64,000 nucleotides of DNA from Psychroserpens sp. SPM9 (lineage in GTDB: Bacteria; Bacteroidota; Bacteroidia; Flavobacteriales; Flavobacteriaceae). How positions within the stretch are numbered: the stretch's first letter is position 1; each line of letters starts with the position of its first letter. The notes under the pieces were generated by a model that saw nothing but the letters and a program-made list of their open reading frames with translations, was not told the origin of the DNA and made no database searches. Shown piece by piece: positions 24,303 to 31,681 of this stretch. A program made the translations under genes and the position numbers. The stretch spans positions 248,001 to 312,000 of the forward strand of contig NZ_JANZNR010000004.1 in the NCBI RefSeq assembly GCF_025153525.1, read 5' to 3'.

Positions 24303-25064
24303 TTGAAAGTTACTTTTTTAGGCACTGGTACATCTCAAGGCATTCCTGTTATTGGAAGTGACCATCCTGTGTGTTTAAGTAACAATCCTAAAGACAAGCG
24401 TTTACGAGTTTCGGTGTTGATTGAATGGGACGATTATGTTTATGTGATTGATTGCGGACCAGATTTTAGACAGCAAATGTTACGTGCCAATTGCCGTAAA
24501 CTTGATGGCGTTGTTTTTACGCATGAGCATGCCGATCACACTGCAGGATTGGATGACATCAGACCCTTTTACTTTAGACAGGGTGATATTCCGTTTTATG
24601 CGCATAAGCGTGTGTTGGGCGAATTATCAAAGCGCTTTAATTATATTTTCACTACTGAAGAGAAGTATCCTGGGGTTCCATCGGTGATTCAGCATGAAAT
24701 TAAGAATGAACCTTTTTTTCTCGGAAATTTAAAAGTCATACCTATAAATGGCTACCATCATAAATTGCAGGTTTTCGGATTCCGTTTTGGCGATTTTGCC
24801 TATTTAACAGATATGAAAACTATTGCCGAAGATGAAATTAAAAAATTGAATGGTGTTAAGGTTTTAGTCGTGAATGCTTTACGGGAAAAAGAACATATTT
24901 CGCATTTTAATCTTGATGAAGCTTTGCATTTTATTTCTGAAGTAAAGCCTGAAACGGCATATTTAACACATATAAGTCATTACTTAGGTTTTCATGATGA
25001 CGTGCAACAAAAATTACCAGAAAACGTTTATTTAGCTTACGATAACTTACAAATACAACTCTAA
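24303..25064 (+). CDS. MBL-fold metallo-hydrolase (PhnP-like)
   Basis: A 253-residue metallo-beta-lactamase-fold hydrolase. It begins MKVTFLGTGTSQGIPVIGS, typical of PhnP/tRNase Z-like members that cut phosphodiesters. The metal-binding motif FTHEHADHTAG (His74, His76, Asp78, His79) is intact, with further ligands in NGYHH, YLTDM and THISHY. The start is a TTG: no earlier in-frame ATG exists and the first strand would be lost otherwise. In several Bacteroidota this family is annotated as a phosphoribosyl cyclic phosphodiesterase or a lipoate-linked protein; the substrate is not settled. The downstream gene begins one base after its stop. Confidence 0.82.
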   Translation: MKVTFLGTGTSQGIPVIGSDHPVCLSNNPKDKRLRVSVLIEWDDYVYVIDCGPDFRQQMLRANCRKLDGVVFTHEHADHTAGLDDIRPFYFRQGDIPFYAHKRVLGELSKRFNYIFTTEEKYPGVPSVIQHEIKNEPFFLGNLKVIPINGYHHKLQVFGFRFGDFAYLTDMKTIAEDEIKKLNGVKVLVVNALREKEHISHFNLDEALHFISEVKPETAYLTHISHYLGFHDDVQQKLPENVYLAYDNLQIQL

Positions 25065-25065
25065 G

Positions 25066-25566
25066 ATGAAGCAAAGAATTTTTATGTACCTGTTTATTTT
25101 TACACTGTTATTAGTGATTTTCCAATTTGTAAACTCAAAAAACATCATAGAAGACTATGATCAGAAGTTGACCAATTCTATGGAAGAAAATACGCAACTT
25201 AAAGATTCAATACGGATGATCGCTGATGATAAAGCTTCAGATATTTATACCTTTCGTTTTGATACGAATGATGATGCGATGACCCATTGGGAAAAAAAAG
25301 GTTTCAGAATTTCAGAATTTGTACCCTTAATCAAAGACGGATTAATGAGTCTTAATGAATATGAAACTGAAGACCATCCTTTAGTACCATTTGCGTCTAT
25401 GTCTGGAAACAAAATGCGAATCGATCAGATTAGAATGTTAAATCATAAGTGGATTATTATCAGTTTTACTGATGGCACTTATTGGGGAGAAATGCTTCTG
25501 AATTATGATATGAATAACGGAAATGTCACTTTTAAAGAGTTGAGTTCTTTATTGTATCAGCCTTAA
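25066..25566 (+). CDS. Membrane-anchored hypothetical protein
   Basis: A 166-residue protein not recognised by family. The first ~20 residues are a membrane anchor (IFMYLFIFTLLLVIFQFV) followed by a short coiled stretch (NIIEDYDQKLTNSMEENTQLKDSIRMI). The rest is a small mixed domain ending in a strand-rich segment (IDQIRMLNHKWIIISFTDGTYWGE). It would sit in the periplasm, anchored to the inner membrane. It starts one base after the MBL hydrolase gene, so it is almost certainly co-transcribed. I cannot propose a function. Confidence 0.7.
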   Translation: MKQRIFMYLFIFTLLLVIFQFVNSKNIIEDYDQKLTNSMEENTQLKDSIRMIADDKASDIYTFRFDTNDDAMTHWEKKGFRISEFVPLIKDGLMSLNEYETEDHPLVPFASMSGNKMRIDQIRMLNHKWIIISFTDGTYWGEMLLNYDMNNGNVTFKELSSLLYQP

Positions 25567-25695
25567 TCTTTTTGATGAGCAAAGTTATAGCTATCAAGGT
25601 TCCAATACTTGAACCTATATATCCAAAAAGATTTATCCAATTCACCGAATGATAGCCAGCAGACCAAAGAACATAAGCGCATAGGCTCGATTCAT
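25532..25695 (-). pseudogene. Possible decayed two-helix membrane protein gene
   Basis: Directly after the GNAT gene on the minus strand, an ATG overlaps its stop (ATGA) and starts MNRAYALMFFGLLAII, then reaches a TGA. In the next frame a very protein-like membrane segment continues: NWINLFGYIGSSIGTLIA followed by LLIKKIK, to a stop at 25532. Joined by one frameshift, the product would be about 55 residues with two membrane helices. It overlaps the 3' end of the convergent 166-residue gene by ~35 bases. It may be a frameshifted remnant or chance; evidence is modest. Confidence 0.3.
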
Positions 25696-26225
25696 AATTT
25701 TGATTTTAACCAAGTAGATCGCGTAATACTAAAGACTTTAAATTCGTCAACCTGCTTTTCGAAAGTCATTCCGTTTTTTATAGCGACAATTTCAGAACCA
25801 ATATTATCGACGTGCATCATAGATATTAGATTGTCATAGAGTTTATGCTTAAAGCAAAATTCTTTACAGTGTATGGCTGCTTCTTGTGCGTAGCCTTTTC
25901 CCCAGTATTCAGGAAGGATAGAATATCCAATTTCTAAGCGTTCTTCATCCTCAACGGTTTGAATGAGGAGTCCGCACTGACCAATAAACGCCCCAGAGTG
26001 TTTATCGATAAGCGCATTCATTCCACCTAGTTTATTCTCGTAGCGATGAAATACTTTATCAAACCAAAACTCGCATTGCTCTACCTGAGTTAGGCCTTCT
26101 GGCATTCCAAGAAACTTAGCGACATTTTCTTCTTTAAACAATGGCATCCATGATTCAAAATCATCTTTGGAGACGATTCTAAAGTGTAAACGTTTGGTTT
26201 CTTCGCCTGTGAGAAGGTAGCTCAT
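25692..26225 (-). CDS. GNAT family N-acetyltransferase (RimJ/RimL-like)
   Basis: A 177-residue GNAT enzyme of the RimJ/RimL-like type. It begins TKRLHFRIVSKDDFESWMPL, the usual N-terminal strand and helix, and carries the acetyl-CoA binding loop YWGKGYAQEA after EIGYSILPE. Substrates of this type include ribosomal protein N-termini, amino acids and antibiotics; nothing here decides which. It is the last intact gene of a minus-strand series, but a 91-base gap separates it from the esterase gene, so it may have its own promoter. Confidence 0.8.
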   Translation of the reverse strand: MSYLLTGEETKRLHFRIVSKDDFESWMPLFKEENVAKFLGMPEGLTQVEQCEFWFDKVFHRYENKLGGMNALIDKHSGAFIGQCGLLIQTVEDEERLEIGYSILPEYWGKGYAQEAAIHCKEFCFKHKLYDNLISMMHVDNIGSEIVAIKNGMTFEKQVDEFKVFSITRSTWLKSKL

Positions 26226-26316
26226 GAGTTTGATATCTAATCGTTATTATTCAGAAGTAATAAAGATAAAAGCAATTATTTTGTAATGTGCTGATATACT
26301 TACAGTCTTTATAGTT

Positions 26317-26964
26317 TTAAATCCGTTTTTCAAGCCAGCTTCTAAATTCATAAAAATTTTGTGGTGCAACACCATGGCCGACAGGAAATTCAGAATAGGT
26401 ATTTTTAATATGAAGCGCATTTAAAAACTGAGGTGCTTTTCTGGCCCAATCGACTGGAATCACCTGATCGACGCTTCCATGAGAGCAATAAAAATCTAAA
26501 TGGGAATAGTCTTTGTCTTGTAAGTTTTTAGGAAGCATATCTTCACTTACATAACCACTTAAGGCAATAATATTCTTTACTTTTTCAGGATAAGTCAGTG
26601 CCACTGCATAGCTTAAAATAGTCCCTTGACTAAAGCCTAAAAGATTTACATTGGATTGGTCAACAGAATATTCGGCACAAGCCTGATCGATAAAACGCGC
26701 AATAGCATCTCGAGATTCAATCGCTTGATCGACATCATTCCATTTATTTTGATTGGCATCAAAATTTATGGCATACCATGCATTTCCGTAAGGTTGCATC
26801 GGGTGAGGCGCTCTAACGGAAATGATAAATAATTCTTCAGGTAATTCTTGAGCAAAAGAAAACAAATCGTTTTCGTCGCTACCATAACCGTGGCACATAA
26901 TGAGTAATGGCGCGTTTTCTTTTAAAGACGACGGTCTGGTGATATGATGTAAATCTAAATTCAT
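26317..26964 (-). CDS. Phospholipase/carboxylesterase family alpha/beta hydrolase
   Basis: A 215-residue cytosolic serine esterase of the phospholipase/carboxylesterase (YpfH, acyl-protein thioesterase-like) family. Visible elements are the oxyanion segment MCHGYGSDENDLF, the nucleophile elbow GFSQG (Ser112), Asp166 in SHGSVDQVIPV and His197 in PVGHGVAP. All three catalytic residues are present. It starts one base after the DUF4870 gene and belongs to the operon that begins with the BatA/vWA gene. Natural substrate unknown; short acyl esters are likely. Confidence 0.83.
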   Translation of the reverse strand: MNLDLHHITRPSSLKENAPLLIMCHGYGSDENDLFSFAQELPEELFIISVRAPHPMQPYGNAWYAINFDANQNKWNDVDQAIESRDAIARFIDQACAEYSVDQSNVNLLGFSQGTILSYAVALTYPEKVKNIIALSGYVSEDMLPKNLQDKDYSHLDFYCSHGSVDQVIPVDWARKAPQFLNALHIKNTYSEFPVGHGVAPQNFYEFRSWLEKRI

Positions 26965-26965
26965 A

Positions 26966-27298
26966 TTAGTTACCTATTGAAGAAAATAATTTTTGAAAAA
27001 ACGGACCAAGAATTGGGACTTCATTCATTTTTTTTCCGACAGCACCAAAAATTCCGTAGAGGAAAAGCGCAATAAAGAATACCCAAAATGAAGTTGAAAT
27101 CATCCAGCTATCAAAGGCACCTACAAAATAACCTAAGAGCATTTGCAACAACCATAAGCCCAGGGCTTGCCTAACATGAAAGGATACCAAAGGATTTCGA
27201 ACATCGCGATTTAAGAAAAAGGCGATAACAGTACCAATTAGTGTGATATAGGCGACAATTGCTAGACTGTCATTATTAGAGTCTGGTGTATTTTGCAT
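26966..27298 (-). CDS. DUF4870 domain membrane protein
   Basis: A 110-residue protein with three hydrophobic helices (about residues 12-28, 46-62, 66-84) and the family-like segment RNPLVSFHVRQALGLWL between the first two. It matches the DUF4870 family of small inner-membrane proteins with no known function. It is placed between the dihydroorotase-like gene (9-base gap) and the esterase gene (1-base gap), so the three are one transcription unit. Confidence 0.78.
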   Translation of the reverse strand: MQNTPDSNNDSLAIVAYITLIGTVIAFFLNRDVRNPLVSFHVRQALGLWLLQMLLGYFVGAFDSWMISTSFWVFFIALFLYGIFGAVGKKMNEVPILGPFFQKLFSSIGN

Positions 27299-27307
27299 GC
27301 GAATATT

Positions 27308-28561
27308 TTAGTTTAAAATCAATTGGTTATTGGCTATAATTCCATAAACCTGTCCTTTAAGTTCCCGACCTTCAAACATTGAGTTTTTAGAAGTAGAAAG
27401 GATGTTTTCTTTGGAAAATGTATAGGCTGTATTTGGATTGAAAAGTGATAAATCAGCAGAATTTCCTACTGCAATAGGCGAGTTTTTAAATCCGAAACGC
27501 GCTTTACCTTTGGTTAGTAATTCTATGGTTTTCTTTATGGTAAATATTGAATTCAATGCGCCAAATGCACTTTCTAACCCGATAGTACCATACTTGGCAT
27601 GATCAAACTCTATTTTTTTTCCTTCGATATCAATCGGATTGTGATCACTCGTTACCATATCAATGGTTCCGTCTTTTAAGCCGTTAATTAAAGCTTCAAT
27701 ATCATTTTGTGTTCGTAGTGGTGGTAAGACCTTGAAATTTGTATCAAAGGTGTTCACATGTTGATCGGTAAATATCAAATTGTGAATAGCTACACTACAG
27801 GTAACATCTAAATTTTTCTGTTTTGCCGCTTTAATTAATTCCACAGATTTGGCGGTTGAAATGGTTGGAATATGAAGTTTACCTTCAGTATATTCTAAAA
27901 TAAACAGATCTCTGGCGATTTGTAGTTCTTCGGCTAAAGCAGGATTGCCTTTTAAACCTAATGAGGTACTCATGACATGTTCGTTCATCACACCTAATCC
28001 GCTAATTTTTGATTCCTGCGGAAACGAGCATACCAAACCATCAAAATTACTAGCATACTGTAAGGCGAGCTTCATCAAGTTAGGGTTTGCTATAGGATGC
28101 TGATAATCGTAAAAAGCAACAGCTCCAGCAGAAGTCATGTCGTATAATTCGGCCAATTCTTGACCCTTACTATTTTTAGTTAAAGCACCAATAGGAGAGA
28201 GGCTTACAGCATGCTTTTCTGCTTTCGATTTTAATAATGAAATATCGGCATACGAATCAATAACAGGATTGGTGTTTGCATTAACTGCAACTGAAGTGAA
28301 ACCAGATTTTGACGCTGTAGTGAGTCCGTTTTCAATAGTCTCACGTTCTTCAAATCCAGGTTCACCAAAACTCACACTAGAATCAAACCAGCCTTGCGAT
28401 ACATGGAGGTTGTCTTGTCTGATTTCTTTATAGTTTTTCGGATTTTGAATGCGTTTTGAAATCTGAGAGATGGTTCCTTTTTCAATTAAAATATCTACGG
28501 TTTGATTGTGAAAATCGCTTTTAGGGTCAACTATTGTGGCAGATTTTACAAGTACGTTCAT
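27308..28561 (-). CDS. Dihydroorotase-like amidohydrolase lacking metal-binding histidines
   Basis: A 417-residue protein with the overall dihydroorotase layout: a beta-sandwich start (LVKSATIVDPKSDFHNQTVD), then a TIM-barrel. The normal DxHVHxREPG metal motif is replaced by FDSSVSFGEPG, so both His (positions 62 and 64) are Ser and the substrate Arg (66) is Gly. The later segment VTCSVAIHNLIFT keeps one His and TSDHNPID keeps Asp and His. Catalysis as a normal zinc dihydroorotase is unlikely; it resembles the non-catalytic PyrC' partners of aspartate transcarbamoylase. It overlaps the BatA gene by four bases (ATGA). Many flavobacteria seem to carry this variant, but I am relying on memory. 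Confidence 0.8.
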   Translation of the reverse strand: MNVLVKSATIVDPKSDFHNQTVDILIEKGTISQISKRIQNPKNYKEIRQDNLHVSQGWFDSSVSFGEPGFEERETIENGLTTASKSGFTSVAVNANTNPVIDSYADISLLKSKAEKHAVSLSPIGALTKNSKGQELAELYDMTSAGAVAFYDYQHPIANPNLMKLALQYASNFDGLVCSFPQESKISGLGVMNEHVMSTSLGLKGNPALAEELQIARDLFILEYTEGKLHIPTISTAKSVELIKAAKQKNLDVTCSVAIHNLIFTDQHVNTFDTNFKVLPPLRTQNDIEALINGLKDGTIDMVTSDHNPIDIEGKKIEFDHAKYGTIGLESAFGALNSIFTIKKTIELLTKGKARFGFKNSPIAVGNSADLSLFNPNTAYTFSKENILSTSKNSMFEGRELKGQVYGIIANNQLILN

Positions 28562-30483
28562 TTCAGAAATTTTAAGATGAGCATTTCAATGATTAAGAAA
28601 ATCACTGCAAAAATAACAAACCATTTCCATAGTTCGTTAACATTTGTTGCACTTTTGATGTCACTTATTGCAGATGAAAGCGAATTATTAATACTTGTAT
28701 TGCTAATGCTTTGTATATCAAAATACTTAAGAAGGCTTTCATTTCTGTCAAAATTAAAACTCAGATTTTTCAAAAAGGCATCTTTATTTTGAACCGCAAT
28801 GATTCCAGCGGCATCAGGATAGATATTCGTAATGAGTTCTACCTTATTATCATAGGTTTGTTGTAATGGAATAACCGAATTTTCGCCATTCACCAAAGTA
28901 AGAATGTCATCTTGTTGTAGTTGCGTTGCAATATCGATGGTGTTTTCTTTTCCTATGGTATAAAACAAATCACCCGTTTTTAAACTTTGTTTTCCAATAT
29001 TATACAGAATCGGAACAATAAGAGGCGAGTTTTTAAAATTAGAGTTTTCGGTGTATAATGCTGCGGAAAAACGGTAGGCATTTCCAGATTGGGAAAGGAA
29101 TGAACTTCCATCTTCAAAACTTAAAATCGAGGCGACTAAATTATAACTGTTACTATAGAATGAATTTACTTTTGGATACTGAAAATTAGTAACACGCTTA
29201 TCAAAAACATTGGTTAATAATGGATGGGAAAAATTAATTGTTGTAATTTTCTTTTCTACAGGATTTAATGAACTGAAATTAGATAAATTATAGGTTGCAA
29301 ACAACTGATTGTAAGTATCTATTCTAATATTACTTGAAGGAATAATTAATAGGTTTCCGCCGTTGTCAGTAAATGATTTTAAAGCAGTAATTAGCGAGTT
29401 TGGAACCGTATTCAGTTCATTTAAAACAATTAAATTTTGCTGGTCTATACTGTTATAATTCAAAGCATTAAAATCTACAGATGTATATTCAAATTCATCA
29501 CTAGTATATATTTTTTTAAGGAAGCTATCATCAGTTTCATTAATCGCTAATACATTTATTTTCTCTCGTCGGTCAATATTAAAATACAAGGTATTGTCAT
29601 ATTGAAGATTGCTGTCTTCTACGAGAAGTTTTCCGTTAAAAACAGCATTGGCAGGAATGGTAAAATTTGTAGTAGCGTCATCTGTAATAGTAACCGCAGT
29701 CTTCGCCATTAACTTATTGTCATTATATAATGAAACAGGTAAGGTTTCAATGGGTTCTCCTTGATTTTTCAGGGTTACAGTCAGTTCGATGTTTTCTACT
29801 GTAGTTTTAGAAACATAAACACTATCAACAGCAACATTGCTTTGATTGGACGGTTTTAACTGCACCAGTTTTAAGGAGATAAGGCTGTCTGTTGTAGCGG
29901 TTAGAGCATCGTTTTTTTGTTGAAAATCTGAGACCAGTACTAAATTTTTAATAGAACTAGCATCATCAGAAAATAGCTGTTTTCCTTTTAGTACTGCAGC
30001 ATCGTAAGCGAGTTGATTAGGCGAATGTTTTATCTGAATTAAATCATTTTTAATAGCCTTTATCGACGTGTTATTAAACGTAGCATCATTTGTAAAAATT
30101 GAAACCGATTCATTTTCATCAATATGTTCGATTATATCTTGAATGGCTGTATTGAGTAGACTTCCGTTGTTACTAGGCGCTTGCATACTAAACGAATTGT
30201 CTAAATAAATAACCGTTTCACTCTTGGTATTAAAACTATCAGAATTTGATAAATAAGGTTGTGCAAATGCAAAAATCACACAAGCTAAAAGCAGTAGTCG
30301 AGTGATTAAGGTTAGCCATTTTTTGAGCTGCGAACTCTTACGTGTTTGAATGGTCAATTCTTTTAAAAATTGCACATTGGTAAAAGGCACACTTTTAAAT
30401 TTCCGAAGTTGAAATAAGTGAACAATAATAGGAATAGCGAGCAGAAGTAAAGCGTATAGAAGTTCTGGGTGTTTAAACTGCAT
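28558..30483 (-). CDS. BatA-type membrane protein with vWA domain
   Basis: A 641-residue protein. It starts with the BatA N-terminal region (FKHPELLYALLLLAIPIIVH, a membrane helix, then LRKFKSVPFTNVQFL) and a second helix near 60-75. A von Willebrand A domain follows with the MIDAS motif YLDNSFSMQ, so a metal-dependent adhesion site is intact. A large extracytoplasmic region of beta-sandwich character follows, and a final helix lies at 620-640. Such proteins belong to the Bat/aerotolerance group but no MoxR or other bat gene is adjacent. It heads an operon with the dihydroorotase-like, DUF4870 and esterase genes. Confidence 0.8.
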   Translation of the reverse strand: MQFKHPELLYALLLLAIPIIVHLFQLRKFKSVPFTNVQFLKELTIQTRKSSQLKKWLTLITRLLLLACVIFAFAQPYLSNSDSFNTKSETVIYLDNSFSMQAPSNNGSLLNTAIQDIIEHIDENESVSIFTNDATFNNTSIKAIKNDLIQIKHSPNQLAYDAAVLKGKQLFSDDASSIKNLVLVSDFQQKNDALTATTDSLISLKLVQLKPSNQSNVAVDSVYVSKTTVENIELTVTLKNQGEPIETLPVSLYNDNKLMAKTAVTITDDATTNFTIPANAVFNGKLLVEDSNLQYDNTLYFNIDRREKINVLAINETDDSFLKKIYTSDEFEYTSVDFNALNYNSIDQQNLIVLNELNTVPNSLITALKSFTDNGGNLLIIPSSNIRIDTYNQLFATYNLSNFSSLNPVEKKITTINFSHPLLTNVFDKRVTNFQYPKVNSFYSNSYNLVASILSFEDGSSFLSQSGNAYRFSAALYTENSNFKNSPLIVPILYNIGKQSLKTGDLFYTIGKENTIDIATQLQQDDILTLVNGENSVIPLQQTYDNKVELITNIYPDAAGIIAVQNKDAFLKNLSFNFDRNESLLKYFDIQSISNTSINNSLSSAISDIKSATNVNELWKWFVIFAVIFLIIEMLILKFLK

Positions 30484-30514
30484 TCCTGTTTTTGGGATTG
30501 TTTTTGTTAAAAAT

Positions 30515-30522
30515 CAAATATA
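30515..30522 (-). promoter_or_regulatory. TAnnTTTG promoter element for the BatA operon
   Basis: The minus strand reads TATATTTG 32 bases before the BatA start codon, at the head of a four-gene minus-strand operon. Confidence 0.5.
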
Positions 30523-30570
30523 GAAAATGATATGGGATTTGTTGCTTTTGCTTTTGAGAATTTTAACGTT

Positions 30571-31578
30571 TTAGCAAAAGAAAAAATAATCGGTCATGGC
30601 TTTCATATCTTGTGTTTTAAAATAGGCTTTAATTTCTACTTGTGCATCTGGATTAGCAACCGTTACAATACTTTGCGGATTCTCTAAAACTTTAAGATAT
30701 TCGAAACTTAAAAGAAGTTCATCATAGATATGCTTTCCTATTTTTTTAGGGTTATCACAAATCCAATAAAAAGACACCTGTTTGGCCTTTAAAAGACGTG
30801 CGACTTTCTTTCCTTTTTGTCCGGCACCCCAAACCGTTAAAGGTCTTGAGGCATTATAGTTGAGCTTTAAGAAATAGTTGAGCTTAAGTTCCAAAAAATG
30901 ATTTTCGGCATAATGTTCATGAGTTCTTGAGGTTCGGGAGCTGTAATCTCTCCAGTAATGTAATATAGTATGACTTGGAATACATGTCATCTTATTTTGA
31001 TAAAACCGAAAGGCTAAATCATAATCTTCGGGATAGCGGTTGGGCGTAAATGCCTCACAAGTAATAAAATCGTCACGATGTATCATCCAGCAAGGCGACG
31101 GAATAACACATTCTTTATAAATTTCAGTATAGTTTTGGCCTTGTTGTGTTAAGCCGTTTAGCCAGGACTCGTACTTTGCAAAACCATCACCAATTCCATC
31201 TTTGCTAAAATAGCTTACTAAGCCCAGTGCGATATGCTTTTTTCCGTGGGATATTAAATCGTAAAGCATGGTATGTAGCTTTTCTGGATGCATAATATCA
31301 TCACTATCCATTCTAGTGATATAGTCGCCTTTACTTTCAATAAACGCCAATTGCAAAGCATTGATGATGCCTTGTCCTAGATTTGTAAAAAGTTTGATGC
31401 GTTTATCTTTTTCCGCGTAAGCACTAACAATATTAAAACTGGAGTCTGTAGAATGATCATTTACAATAATTAACTCCCAGTGCTCATAACTTTGGTCTCG
31501 AATAGAATCTAAGCATTCGGGAAGAAATTGCTCCGTATTTTTAAAAGGAATTAGGATACTTATCAAAGGGTTTTGCAT
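30571..31578 (-). CDS. Glycosyltransferase family 2 protein
   Basis: A 335-residue GT-A fold glycosyltransferase. It starts MQNPLISILIPFKNTEQFL, then QSYEHWELIIVNDHSTD, and has the metal- and sugar-nucleotide site ITRMDSDDIM (DxD-like). About 200 residues form the catalytic domain; the C-terminal ~90 residues contain TVWGAGQKGKKVARLLKAK, a Rossmann-like glycine-rich nucleotide fold seen in some fused glycosyltransferases. The upstream in-frame start at 31602 adds eight poor residues and is rejected. The gene stands alone. Acceptor and sugar are unknown. The WGAG domain could modify or check the sugar donor. Confidence 0.8.
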   Translation of the reverse strand: MQNPLISILIPFKNTEQFLPECLDSIRDQSYEHWELIIVNDHSTDSSFNIVSAYAEKDKRIKLFTNLGQGIINALQLAFIESKGDYITRMDSDDIMHPEKLHTMLYDLISHGKKHIALGLVSYFSKDGIGDGFAKYESWLNGLTQQGQNYTEIYKECVIPSPCWMIHRDDFITCEAFTPNRYPEDYDLAFRFYQNKMTCIPSHTILHYWRDYSSRTSRTHEHYAENHFLELKLNYFLKLNYNASRPLTVWGAGQKGKKVARLLKAKQVSFYWICDNPKKIGKHIYDELLLSFEYLKVLENPQSIVTVANPDAQVEIKAYFKTQDMKAMTDYFFFC

Positions 31579-31632
31579 GTTACAAAAGTACCATTTTAAC
31601 AAAACCTTAGCTAAATTACTGGTAACAGATTG

Positions 31633-31640
31633 TAGTTTTG
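31633..31640 (+). promoter_or_regulatory. TAnnTTTG promoter element for the M61 peptidase gene
   Basis: TAGTTTTG lies 42 bases before the ATG at 31682, in the divergent gap to the glycosyltransferase gene. Confidence 0.5.
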
Positions 31641-31681
31641 TGCGTCAGATGAAAAAATCTGAAAATAATTAACATCATAAA

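Noticed and set aside
24298-24305. TACTTTTG overlapping the TTG start of the MBL hydrolase gene as a promoter
   Set aside because: Transcription would start after the start codon; the element at 24276-24283 is better placed.
31583-31590. TACTTTTG on the minus strand before the GT2 gene as a promoter
   Set aside because: It lies only five bases before the start codon, so the transcript would be leaderless; it may be chance in an A+T-rich genome.
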